Assembly (NCBI GenBank): GCA_905214605.1
Contig: CAJMMY010000052.1
Coordinates: forward strand, 1 to 7,245
Source of the DNA: an uncultured bacterium
GTDB taxonomy: Bacteria > Bacillota_A > Clostridia > Oscillospirales > Oscillospiraceae
Length of the DNA: 7,245 nucleotides
Direction: 5' to 3'
Part shown: one piece after another, positions 1 to 5,777 of the stretch
Layout: the number at the start of each line of letters is the position of its first letter
Numbering within the stretch: the first letter of the stretch is position 1
Made by a program: the position numbers and the translations under genes
The notes under the pieces: model-generated
What the model saw: only the letters and a program-made list of their open reading frames with translations
Told to the model about the DNA's origin: nothing
Databases searched by the model: none

Positions 1-302
1 TTCTTTTTCAACATCCTGTTCTACCTCCATTTTCAGCACTCGATCCACATTTGCCTTTGCCGTTAAAAGCTCCCGCATTTCCTAACGGGAATGCCGATAC
101 TCGGCATGCAGATTATCGCCGCTACATCCGCAAGCACATTGATCCGGAACGAGCGGCAAACTTTTTGAAGAGTATGCAACAGAATGGCCCCCAGTCTGCA
201 ACATTGCTTGCGCTAGCAGAGCAAGATGTTAATGATGTGATTAAAGCAGATGTAACGGACAAAAAAAGACATTTAGATGTAATCAATGATTTCTTTAAAT
301 GA
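1..302 (+). CDS. Unrecognised protein, C-terminal part (5' end outside window)
   Basis: The reading frame is open from the left edge (first full codon at position 3) to TGA at 300-302, giving 99 visible residues. No convincing start lies inside: the first possible one, TTG at 51, has no purine-rich ribosome binding site in front of it, so I read this as the 3' end of a larger gene. The visible part begins with a proline-rich stretch (several Pro in the first 27 residues, including LPLPLKAPAFP), like a linker. A charged, probably helical tail follows (around YRRYIRKHIDPERAANFLK, then acidic/basic repeats ending DVINDFFK). No signal peptide, membrane segment or catalytic motif can be seen. Codon use (TTG, GCA, ACA, CGC) is less GC3-biased than in the rpoD-hflX block, which fits an accessory or transferred gene. 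The next gene starts 13 nt after its stop, so the two are probably co-transcribed. Function unknown. Confidence 0.5.
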   Translation, partial: LFQHPVLPPFSALDPHLPLPLKAPAFPNGNADTRHADYRRYIRKHIDPERAANFLKSMQQNGPQSATLLALAEQDVNDVIKADVTDKKRHLDVINDFFK

Positions 303-315
303 ACGGAGAATAAAA

Positions 316-516
316 ATGGAAGGAAGCATGCTGGATGACCTGTATGCGTATATCGCGTCCCAAGGCGAGTGCTCGGACACAGGTTCGACTTTAGCGGTAG
401 CTTGGGAGGCGGACGGCACAGAGGTAGCGGACTCACACATGCAGCACGCGAGGATCTATTACAAGTGCGAGATTTGCGGTTGCATATATTGCCGTAAAGT
501 CATTAAGGGCAAATAA
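316..516 (+). CDS. Small protein with CxxCxCxxC cysteine cluster (66 aa)
   Basis: I chose ATG at 316 because GGAG at 305-308 lies 7 nt upstream. An in-frame ATG at 286 would overlap the previous gene and has no ribosome binding site. The 66-residue product has an acidic, probably helical first half (MLDDLYAYIASQ). Its C-terminal motif is YKCEICGCIYCRK, with Cys51, Cys54, Cys56 and Cys59, and it ends in a basic tail (KVIKGK). The clustered cysteines suggest a metal-binding (zinc-ribbon-like or knuckle) element, and His41/His44 lie just before them; this is inference, since no named family is recognised. It follows the upstream ORF by 13 nt and is followed by a GC-rich hairpin. It could be a small regulatory or structural partner of the upstream gene product. 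Confidence 0.5.
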   Translation: MEGSMLDDLYAYIASQGECSDTGSTLAVAWEADGTEVADSHMQHARIYYKCEICGCIYCRKVIKGK

Positions 517-528
517 TTGTGTTCAAGT

Positions 529-565
529 TCCCCGCTGCGCTACTTTGCGGGTAGCGCAGCGGGGA
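529..565 (+). other. GC-rich 15-bp perfect hairpin between two small ORFs
   Basis: The arms at 529-543 (tccccgctgcgctac) and 551-565 (gtagcgcagcgggga) are perfect reverse complements around a 7-nt loop (544-550). What follows is gaattatatttggg rather than a run of T, so it is not a canonical intrinsic terminator on the plus strand. The minus-strand flank has no long U run either. It sits 12 nt after the stop of the 66-aa gene and 11 nt before the ribosome binding site of the 27-codon ORF. It could be a leaky terminator, an mRNA-stabilising 3' structure or a processing site. Confidence 0.75.
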
Positions 566-576
566 GAATTATATTT

Positions 577-581
577 GGGAG
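577..581 (+). promoter_or_regulatory. Ribosome binding site of the 27-codon ORF
   Basis: GGGAG with a 7-nt spacer to ATG at 589. The 66-aa gene upstream has the same spacing, which supports a real translation start rather than a chance ORF. Confidence 0.5.
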
Positions 582-588
582 ATGTAAT

Positions 589-672
589 ATGTTCGAGAAG
601 CTATGGCGCTGGTTGTCCAATCTGTCAAAGACGCCGCCAACCGAATCGACGATTGGTTCCGTAATGGTATGA
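589..672 (+). CDS. Putative 27-aa amphipathic Trp-containing peptide
   Basis: ATG at 589 to TGA at 670-672. The predicted peptide starts MFEKLWRWLSNLS and ends TIGSVMV. Residues 1-12 would form an amphipathic helix, with Phe2, Leu5, Trp6, Trp8, Leu9 and Leu12 against Glu3, Lys4 and Arg7; a short polar linker (KTPPTEST) separates it from the hydrophobic tail. There is a proper ribosome binding site (GGGAG, 7-nt spacer), and the stop codon lies only 3 nt before the stem of a strong intrinsic terminator. This is the layout expected of the last small gene of a transcript. Function is unknown: membrane-associated micropeptide, small toxin and leader peptide are all possible. The evidence is positional, and a gene this short could still be fortuitous. 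Confidence 0.4.
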   Translation: MFEKLWRWLSNLSKTPPTESTIGSVMV

Positions 673-675
673 GAA

Positions 676-726
676 AAGAGCATGGTCAAATCACATTTTT
701 GCGGTTTGACCATGCTCTTATTTTTT
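676..726 (+). terminator. Strong intrinsic terminator of the plus-strand genes
   Basis: A perfect 15-bp stem has arms at 676-690 (aagagcatggtcaaa) and 705-719 (tttgaccatgctctt) with a 14-nt loop. It is followed by a and then six T (721-726). On the opposite strand the same stem is followed by a weaker U-rich tail (about 4 U, then CUCAU), so it may also partly stop transcripts coming from rpoD. Confidence 0.85.
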
Positions 727-738
727 GTCTGTTAGGAT

Positions 739-886
739 TTGAAAAAAGTCGAGAAATTCAAATGTTGGTTATCACGATATCAGATGGCCAGACTCGAAAA
801 ATCTCGTTTTTGAAATCCCGGTTATCACGGCAATTTTAGGGTCAACTTGAAAAAAGTCGCGGAAAAAATTTTCCGGTTAACCCAAT
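739..886. repeat. Three degenerate tandem copies of a ~54-bp AT-rich unit
   Basis: Cores of the form gaaaaa..tcg start at 741 (gaaaaaagtcg), 796 (gaaaaatctcg) and 849 (gaaaaaagtcg), spaced 55 and 53 nt. Each is followed 24-26 nt later by a ggtta core: ggttatcacg at 767, ggttatcacg at 820 and ggttaacc at 875. Copies 1 and 3 share the 13-mer ttgaaaaaagtcg exactly (739-751 and 847-859); copies 1 and 2 share ggttatcacg exactly. The set fills the gap between the plus-strand terminator and the end of rpoD. No coding function is seen. Confidence 0.5.
850..875 (-). terminator. Weak terminator candidate downstream of rpoD
   Basis: Read on the minus strand, a 7-bp inverted repeat (CGGAAAA/TTTTCCG, 860-875, only 2 nt between arms) is followed by CGAC and then six U (855-850). 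The U tract starts 4 nt after the stem and the stem is AT-rich, so efficiency is doubtful. It begins 18 nt past the rpoD stop and is the best candidate end of the dgt-dnaG-rpoD transcript. It coincides with the third repeat copy. Confidence 0.35.
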
Positions 887-893
887 TTGTCGA

Positions 894-2150
894 TCAGCTC
901 AGGAAGTCCCGCAGTTTTTTGCTGCGGCTGGGGTGACGCAGTTTCCGCAGGGCTTTTGCCTCAATCTGACGGATACGCTCACGGGTGACATTGAATTCCT
1001 TGCCTACTTCTTCCAAAGTACGAGTACGACCGTCCACCAGACCGAAACGGAGCTCCAGAACCTTCTTCTCTCTCGGGGTCAGGGTGTCCAGCACGTCCAT
1101 CAGCTGCTCCCGCAGCAGGGAGAAACTGGCAGCCTCGGAGGGCTCGGAGGCCTCTTCGTCGGGAATGAAGTCGCCCAGATGGCTGTCTTCCTCTTCGCCG
1201 ATGGGGGTTTCCAAGCTGACGGGCTCCTGTGCGATTTTCAGAATATCCCGCACCTTGTCCACGGGCATCTGCATTTCCTTTGCGATTTCTTCCGGAGTAG
1301 GCTCGTGACCCAGCTCCTGCAGCAGCTGACGGGAAACGCGAATGACCTTGTTGATGGTTTCCACCATGTGCACCGGGATACGAATGGTACGTGCCTGGTC
1401 GGCAATGGCGCGGGTAATGGCCTGACGAATCCACCAGGTTGCGTAGGTGGAGAACTTATAGCCCTTGGTGTAGTCGAACTTTTCAACGGCCTTAATCAGA
1501 CCCAGGTTGCCTTCCTGAATCAGATCCAGGAACAGCAGACCGCGGCCCACATAACGCTTTGCAATGGAGACCACCAGACGCAGGTTGGCCTCTGCCATGC
1601 GGCGCTTGGCCTCTTCGTCGCCATCTGCCATACGCTTTGCCAGCTCGGTTTCCTCTTCCGGGGTCAGCAGGGGAATTTTGCCGATTTCCTTCAGATACAT
1701 ACGCACGGGGTCATCGGTGGAGAAGGTGTCCACCATCGCCTCGGTGCTGGCAATATCCTCTTCCGTGATTTCCTCGATGGTTTCCAGATCTTCCACTTCC
1801 GGAGCCAGCTCTTCCAGAGGAACCAAGGTGTTGTCACCGGCCATATCAATGCCGGCGTTTTCCAGCTTATCGTAGAACTTGTCCAGCTCGTCCGGCTCCA
1901 GATTCATGTCGTCCAGAACGTCCATCAGCTCCTTGGAGCTGAGCTTACCGGCAGCCTTGCCCTTTTCAATCAACTCGTTCAGCTTTTCCTCTTTGGTCTT
2001 TTCCGGCTCCTGAGGTGCAGCCTCTTCCTTTTTCGCGGTTTTTTTCCGGGTCTTTTTTGCGGGTGCGTCCAGCTGTTCCACTTCGCCGTCGGGCATCAGC
2101 ACTTCATCTACCGGCAGATCGCCGGAAATCGTTTCTTTTTTTGTTGCCAT
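894..2150 (-). CDS. rpoD: RNA polymerase primary sigma factor (SigA/RpoD, sigma-70)
   Basis: Housekeeping sigma factor that directs RNA polymerase core to -10/-35 promoters; 418 aa from ATG at 2150. A GTG four codons upstream (2162) is part of the GGAGG ribosome binding site region and is less likely. A Lys/Ala/Glu-rich segment (residues 29-57) precedes a region 1.1-like helical part (about 58-104). Region 1.2 follows ([17 protein letters not shown], 146-162), then region 2 (about 185-258). Within it are the core-binding [12 protein letters not shown] (189-200) and the -10 recognition/melting segment [18 protein letters not shown] (235-252). Region 3 covers about 259-340, with the 3.2 loop [14 protein letters not shown] at 318-331. 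Region 4 covers about 350-418, with the -35-binding helix-turn-helix [20 protein letters not shown] (380-399). All key features are intact and the length fits Firmicutes SigA. Last gene of the dgt-dnaG-rpoD unit, 89 nt after dnaG. Confidence 0.98.
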   Translation of the reverse strand: MATKKETISGDLPVDEVLMPDGEVEQLDAPAKKTRKKTAKKEEAAPQEPEKTKEEKLNELIEKGKAAGKLSSKELMDVLDDMNLEPDELDKFYDKLENAGIDMAGDNTLVPLEELAPEVEDLETIEEITEEDIASTEAMVDTFSTDDPVRMYLKEIGKIPLLTPEEETELAKRMADGDEEAKRRMAEANLRLVVSIAKRYVGRGLLFLDLIQEGNLGLIKAVEKFDYTKGYKFSTYATWWIRQAITRAIADQARTIRIPVHMVETINKVIRVSRQLLQELGHEPTPEEIAKEMQMPVDKVRDILKIAQEPVSLETPIGEEEDSHLGDFIPDEEASEPSEAASFSLLREQLMDVLDTLTPREKKVLELRFGLVDGRTRTLEEVGKEFNVTRERIRQIEAKALRKLRHPSRSKKLRDFLS

Positions 2151-2155
2151 AGGTT

Positions 2156-2160
2156 CCTCC
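2156..2160 (-). promoter_or_regulatory. rpoD ribosome binding site (decides start)
   Basis: GGAGG with a 5-nt spacer (AACCT) before ATG at 2150. This favours MATKK as the N-terminus over the GTG at 2162, which begins immediately next to this site and has no ribosome binding site of its own. Confidence 0.8.
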
Positions 2161-2179
2161 ACTTTCTTTTCGGCATGGA

Positions 2180-2201
2180 CTGCAAGGCTTGCAGCCGCTG
2201 C
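2180..2201. repeat. Overlapping small inverted repeats in the dnaG-rpoD gap
   Basis: ctgcaag-g-cttgcag (2180-2194) is a perfect 7+1+7 palindrome. It overlaps a second one, gcagc-c-gctgc (2191-2201). They lie 30-50 nt upstream of the rpoD start codon. The central spacers are too short for a full-length hairpin, so they could be a weak shorter hairpin, a protein-binding site, or chance. Confidence 0.4.
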
Positions 2202-2239
2202 CGTTCTGTATTGAAATTTTTTGCAGCATTGCTTGGAAA

Positions 2240-3988
2240 TTACGTGGATTCCGAATCCAGATAGCCTTTGCGGTTCCGCAGGGAGGCGGCCAGATTCCGG
2301 AGATCCTCCTCCGGCTGAGCGTCTTGCCGCTCCTGCCGGATAATATGTATATAATCGGACAAAGCCTGCTGTCCGTTGGACAGCACTTCCGGCTTTTGCA
2401 AAATGGTAGTGAGCAGGGAAATCTCATCGTTGCTGAGAACCCCAGAGAGCGTGGCAAAGGACGGCTGACCGGTTTTTGAGAAATCCCAAAGGGTTTCGTA
2501 AATGTGCCCCAATTCCGGCACGGTAAATTCCGACGGCGCCGGAGGGGTGATGCGGTCGAACAGCTGCGGATCCAGATACATCAGACGAATGACGCCCTCT
2601 TCCGCCATCGCGGAGCGGGTGTTGTCATAGCGAATGGAGCGCACGGGAGATTTTCCCGTCAGATTCAGCTCCTGCTTTTCCGCCTGTCGTTTGTTTTTAC
2701 CTGCCAGTCGTTTTCGAACGGATTCCACGTCCTGCTTCACGGCATCGGCGCTGACGCCCACCAAATCTGCCAGACGCATGGCATACAGCTCCCGCTCGGC
2801 GCGCCCGGAAAAACCGGCCACAAAGGTTTCTGCCTCCTGCAGGAAACTGAGATTGCCCTCGGCATTGGTCAGGTCGTACCGGTCCCGGATATTTCGCAGG
2901 GTGTAATCCACTTGGTCCTCGGACTTGTCCAAGAGATTCCGGAATGCATCGGGGCCGAATTTTTTGATGAACTCGTCCGGGTCTTTGGCACCGTTCAAGG
3001 TGAGCACCCGGGTTTTTACGTCCAGCTTTTCCAGAATTCCGATGGCGCGGGCGGTGGCTTTCTGCCCGGCACCGTCATTGTCGTAAGCGATAATGACTTC
3101 ATTTACATACCGGGAAATCAGTCTTGCCTGCTCCGGGGTCAAAGAGGTGCCAAGAGAGGCTACGGCATTGTCAAATCCCGCTTGATGCATACTGACCACG
3201 TCCACGTTGCCCTCGCAGAGAATCACGGAGCCTGCTTTGGATTTTTTTGCAAAATTCATGGCGAACAGATTGTGGCTTTTGCTGAACACCGGGGTTTCCG
3301 GGCTGTTCATATATTTCGGCTCGCCGTCGCCCAGAATCCGTCCGGAAAAACCGATGACGTTGCCCCGGACGTTGAACACCGGGAACATGAGACGATTGCG
3401 GAACGTATCGTACACACCGCCGTTTTTGCCTTTTCGGACCAGACCGGCTTGCAGCAGCAGACCCTCGGAATAGCCTTTGGCTTTCATGGCGTCGGTGAGG
3501 CTGTTCCAGCTTTCAGGGGCATACCCCAAACCGAATTTTTTCACGGTTGCGGGGGTTAATTCCCGCCGGGCGGCATAATCCTGCGCCGGGCGGCCCGCCG
3601 GAGAGCGGAATTGGTCATAAAAGAACCGGGCGGCGTCCTTATTCAATGCCAGCAGCTGCTCCCGCCGCCGGGCGGCAGGGTCGTCCCGGGATTCCTCCGG
3701 CATGGGCATTCCCGCCCGTTTGGCCAGAAATTCCACGGCCTCCGGGAAGGAAAGGTTTTCAATTTCCATAACGAAATTGATGACGCCGCCGCCTTTTCCG
3801 CAGCCGAAACAGTGATAAATCTGTTTATCGGAGTTGACGGAAAAGGAAGGTGTTTTTTCACTGTGAAACGGGCACAATCCAAACAGGTTGGACCCGCTTT
3901 TTTTATTCAGACGGACATAACCGGAAACTACGTCCACAATGTCGTTCCGGTCTGCCAGTTCCTGCAGAAAAACTTCCGAAAACGCCAA
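2240..3988 (-). CDS. dnaG: DNA primase DnaG
   Basis: Synthesises the RNA primers for lagging-strand replication with the DnaB-type helicase; 582 aa, the usual length. The N-terminal CHC2 zinc domain has Cys39 and His42 ([12 protein letters not shown]) and Cys60 and Cys63 ([10 protein letters not shown]). The catalytic core carries RNRLMFP (about 197-203) and YMNSPETP (226-233). The TOPRIM domain has the Glu259 motif (CEGNVDV) and the Asp303/Asp305 pair (AYDNDGAGQ), then KDPDEF (335-340). The C-terminal helicase-interaction region is about 455-582. The family's common EGYMDV appears here as EGNVDV, with the catalytic Glu and Asp kept. Translation probably starts at TTG (3988), since no ATG or GTG is available before the conserved [12 protein letters not shown] segment. 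It lies 40 nt after dgt, with no promoter visible between, so it is co-transcribed with dgt and rpoD. Confidence 0.97.
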   Translation of the reverse strand: MAFSEVFLQELADRNDIVDVVSGYVRLNKKSGSNLFGLCPFHSEKTPSFSVNSDKQIYHCFGCGKGGGVINFVMEIENLSFPEAVEFLAKRAGMPMPEESRDDPAARRREQLLALNKDAARFFYDQFRSPAGRPAQDYAARRELTPATVKKFGLGYAPESWNSLTDAMKAKGYSEGLLLQAGLVRKGKNGGVYDTFRNRLMFPVFNVRGNVIGFSGRILGDGEPKYMNSPETPVFSKSHNLFAMNFAKKSKAGSVILCEGNVDVVSMHQAGFDNAVASLGTSLTPEQARLISRYVNEVIIAYDNDGAGQKATARAIGILEKLDVKTRVLTLNGAKDPDEFIKKFGPDAFRNLLDKSEDQVDYTLRNIRDRYDLTNAEGNLSFLQEAETFVAGFSGRAERELYAMRLADLVGVSADAVKQDVESVRKRLAGKNKRQAEKQELNLTGKSPVRSIRYDNTRSAMAEEGVIRLMYLDPQLFDRITPPAPSEFTVPELGHIYETLWDFSKTGQPSFATLSGVLSNDEISLLTTILQKPEVLSNGQQALSDYIHIIRQERQDAQPEEDLRNLAASLRNRKGYLDSEST

Positions 3989-3998
3989 AAGGGGAACA

Positions 3999-4004
3999 CC
4001 TCCT
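3999..4004 (-). promoter_or_regulatory. dnaG ribosome binding site with long spacer to TTG
   Basis: A perfect AGGAGG lies 10 nt from the TTG start at 3988. The spacer is longer than for the neighbouring genes (5-7 nt). Combined with a non-ATG start, this may keep primase translation low relative to rpoD. Confidence 0.65.
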
Positions 4005-4028
4005 GTTCTTTGCCGTTTTCTGAGAGGG

Positions 4029-5030
4029 TTACTTCACGGTCCAAGCGGCGGGAATGAAGATTTTGGAGAAAATCTCCATGGCATAGCCGTCGGTCATGCC
4101 GGAAATATAATCGCACACGGCCCGTTCCAGACCTTCCGTTTCTTGAATTTCCCGGTAATCTCCGGGCAGCTTTTCCGGGTGCATGATGTAATATTCCCAG
4201 ATTCCCTCAATGATATTGATGACCTTGTGCTCCTCGCCCTTGGCTTTCTGATTCAGATACACGGCCTCATACATGAAATCGTGGAACTGGTCAAAGGCCA
4301 CCTGCATGGGGGCGGACAAGGCAATGGAACCGTTTTGACTATTCTGAATCACGTCCAGAATAATGGAATTGATGCGCTGACTGTTCCGGGTGCCGATGCG
4401 GTCCCGGACAATTTCCGGCACATCGTTTTGCGTCACGATTCCGGCGCGCATGGCATCGTCCAAATCGTGATTCACATAGGCAATGCGGTCGGACAGCCGG
4501 ACGCAGATCGCCTCCGCCGTATCCTCCGGGGCACCGTGGGTGTGGTGCAGAATGCCCATGCGGGTTTCATAACAGAGATTCAGACCCTGACAATCCTTTT
4601 CCAACCGGTCTACCACCCGCAGCGACTGCTCATAGTGGTGAAACCCGCCGGGATACAAGGTGTTCAGCGCCCGCTCGCCCGCGTGTCCGAACGGGGTGTG
4701 GCCCAAGTCATGACCCAAAGCGATGGCCTCGGTCAAATCCTCGTTCAGCATCAGCGCCCGGGCGATGGTTCGCGCGGTGCGGCTGACTTCCAGCGTATGG
4801 GTCAGACGGGTGCGGTAGTGGTCCCCTTCCGGCAGCAGAAAAACCTGCGTTTTATGTTTCAGACGCCGAAAGGATTTGGAATGGGTGACCCGGTCCACAT
4901 CCCGCTGAAAACAGGTCCGAATTTCGCACTCCGGCTCCGGTTTTAACCGGCCCCGGGAATCCACGCTTTTCGTGCCGTTTGGACCAATCAGGACGTTTTC
5001 CAATGCCTCCCGCTGCTGACGTGGGAGCAT
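4029..5030 (-). CDS. dgt: HD-domain deoxyguanosinetriphosphate triphosphohydrolase-like protein
   Basis: Predicted dNTP triphosphohydrolase, hydrolysing dGTP or other dNTPs to nucleoside plus tripolyphosphate and so tuning the dNTP pool; 333 aa. The N-terminal signature DVDRVTHSKSFRRLKHKTQV (44-63) precedes the HD metal site: His78 (RTRLTHTLEVS), His107-Asp108 (ALGHDLGHTPFGH, with His111 and His116) and Asp181 (LSDRIAYVNHDLDD). The metal ligands and the GDHYRTR segment (69-75) are present, so the enzyme looks intact. Start ATG 5030 has an AGGTGG site (5035-5040) with a short 4-nt spacer. It is the first gene after the promoter at 5056-5084 and leads into dnaG, placing nucleotide-pool control with replication. 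Exact substrate preference cannot be read from sequence. Confidence 0.94.
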   Translation of the reverse strand: MLPRQQREALENVLIGPNGTKSVDSRGRLKPEPECEIRTCFQRDVDRVTHSKSFRRLKHKTQVFLLPEGDHYRTRLTHTLEVSRTARTIARALMLNEDLTEAIALGHDLGHTPFGHAGERALNTLYPGGFHHYEQSLRVVDRLEKDCQGLNLCYETRMGILHHTHGAPEDTAEAICVRLSDRIAYVNHDLDDAMRAGIVTQNDVPEIVRDRIGTRNSQRINSIILDVIQNSQNGSIALSAPMQVAFDQFHDFMYEAVYLNQKAKGEEHKVINIIEGIWEYYIMHPEKLPGDYREIQETEGLERAVCDYISGMTDGYAMEIFSKIFIPAAWTVK

Positions 5031-5055
5031 ACGACCACCTGCCTTTCCAGTCTCT

Positions 5056-5084
5056 ATATTATTACCATACGGTATTTCTGTAAA
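5056..5084 (-). promoter_or_regulatory. Sigma-A-type promoter for dgt-dnaG-rpoD
   Basis: On the minus strand, TTTACA (5084-5079; 5 of 6 bases of TTGACA), a 17-nt spacer and TAATAT (5061-5056; 4 of 6 of TATAAT). The sequence upstream of the -35 is rich in A/T tracts, resembling an UP element. Transcription would start near 5048-5051, leaving an untranslated leader of only about 20 nt before the dgt ATG at 5030. The spacer contains a small inverted repeat TACC-GTAT-GGTA that could be an operator or chance. Confidence 0.65.
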
Positions 5085-5100
5085 AAATCCTTTTTTTATT

Positions 5101-5133
5101 CCAAAAAATTTGAAAAAAGGGGAAATTCTTTGG
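5101..5133 (-). repeat. AT-rich inverted repeat between yigZ and the dgt promoter
   Basis: The arms at 5101-5111 (ccaaaaaattt) and 5123-5133 (aaattctttgg) enclose an 11-nt loop. In minus-strand RNA the single non-complementary position becomes a G-U wobble, so all 11 pairs can form; in plus-strand RNA it is an A-C mismatch. It begins 17 nt after the yigZ stop. U runs lie in the loop and 3' arm rather than after the stem, so it is not a textbook terminator, but it is the only candidate 3' structure for the NUDIX-hflX-yigZ transcript. Confidence 0.55.
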
Positions 5134-5150
5134 AAAAAGGTGCGGGAAAG

Positions 5151-5777
5151 TTACCGAATCTTCACGGGACGGAAGGTTTCACCCACTACCTGCACGGCAA
5201 TGGAGCCTGCGGTGACATCCACCACCCGGGCGGCGAATTCATCGGCATGTTCCTCCGGAATCAAGGCCCGGAGCACCACGTTGGCGCCGTATTCCGTATC
5301 GGTTAAAATACCGGAAAAGGCCTCGATTTCCAGTTTCAGCCGCTCCATCCACGCGTAGGGGCATGGAATTTCCACAGCCACCCAACGGCGGACCACGGAA
5401 ACACCGGCGGCATCCAACGCGTCCTTTGCGCTTTTCGTGTAAGCGCGGAGCAGACCGCCGGCGCCCAACAGCACTCCGCCGAAATATCGGGTTACCACGC
5501 AGACAAAATTTGTAATGCCCTGTTTCTGAAAAACCTCCAGCATGGGCACACCGGCGGTGCCTTGGGGCTCGCCGTCATCGGAATACCGCACCGGACCGTC
5601 TTTGATGGCATAGCACCAGCAGTTATGCCGGGCGTCATAGTGTTCCTTTTTTACCTCAGCTACAAAGGCTTTGGCCGCCTCTTCCGTTTCCACATATCGG
5701 ACGTGGCCCAGAAATTCCGAGCGCTTTTCCGTGAATGTGGCCTCTCCGGGTCCGGCGGGAATATAAAATTCCGTCAT
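5151..5777 (-). CDS. yigZ: YigZ/IMPACT family protein (UPF0029 + DUF1949 domains)
   Basis: 208 aa from ATG at 5777, preferred over TTG at 5783 because AAGGAGG (5785-5791) is spaced 7 nt from it and the ATG overlaps the hflX stop as ATGA. The N-terminal UPF0029/IMPACT domain (about 1-125) shows KRSEFLGHV (18-26), DARHNCWCYAI (48-58) and SDDGEPQGTAGVPML (66-80). It also has the family signature TRYFGGVLLGAGGLLRAY (96-113). The C-terminal ferredoxin-like DUF1949 domain spans about 135-205. The family's eukaryotic relative IMPACT/YIH1 regulates Gcn2; the bacterial role is poorly defined and translation- or proline-peptidase-related roles have been suggested. Translational coupling to hflX fits a ribosome-related function, by inference. 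No catalytic residues can be assigned. Confidence 0.93.
   Translation of the reverse strand: MTEFYIPAGPGEATFTEKRSEFLGHVRYVETEEAAKAFVAEVKKEHYDARHNCWCYAIKDGPVRYSDDGEPQGTAGVPMLEVFQKQGITNFVCVVTRYFGGVLLGAGGLLRAYTKSAKDALDAAGVSVVRRWVAVEIPCPYAWMERLKLEIEAFSGILTDTEYGANVVLRALIPEEHADEFAARVVDVTAGSIAVQVVGETFRPVKIR

Noticed and set aside
122..436. A 104-codon minus-strand frame opposite the first two plus-strand genes
   Set aside because: No ribosome binding site, Pro/Leu/Ser-rich antisense composition, and it spans two better-supported plus-strand genes.
603..839. A 78-codon plus-strand frame
   Set aside because: No ribosome binding site, and it runs through the strong terminator hairpin (676-726). The 589-672 frame explains the coding-like part better.
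739..886. Possible CRISPR array
   Set aside because: Only three imperfect copies with divergent cores, no conserved full-length repeat, no unique spacers of constant length and no cas genes.
2151..2239. Internal sigma-A promoter in front of rpoD
   Set aside because: No TTGACA/TATAAT-like pair at 16-18 nt spacing could be found; only the small palindromes and the ribosome binding site are visible.
933..2264. A 443-codon plus-strand open frame covering nearly all of rpoD
   Set aside because: It is exactly antisense to an unmistakable sigma factor, has low-complexity Gln/Leu/Phe/His-rich composition typical of a mirror frame, shows no domain, and has no ribosome binding site.
2504..3559. A 351-codon plus-strand open frame opposite dnaG
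   Set aside because: Mirror frame of GC-biased coding DNA with no recognisable motif; dnaG on the other strand has complete catalytic motifs.
3939..4946. A 335-codon plus-strand open frame opposite dgt and the start of dnaG
   Set aside because: It spans the gap between two real genes in the wrong orientation and looks like translated antisense sequence.
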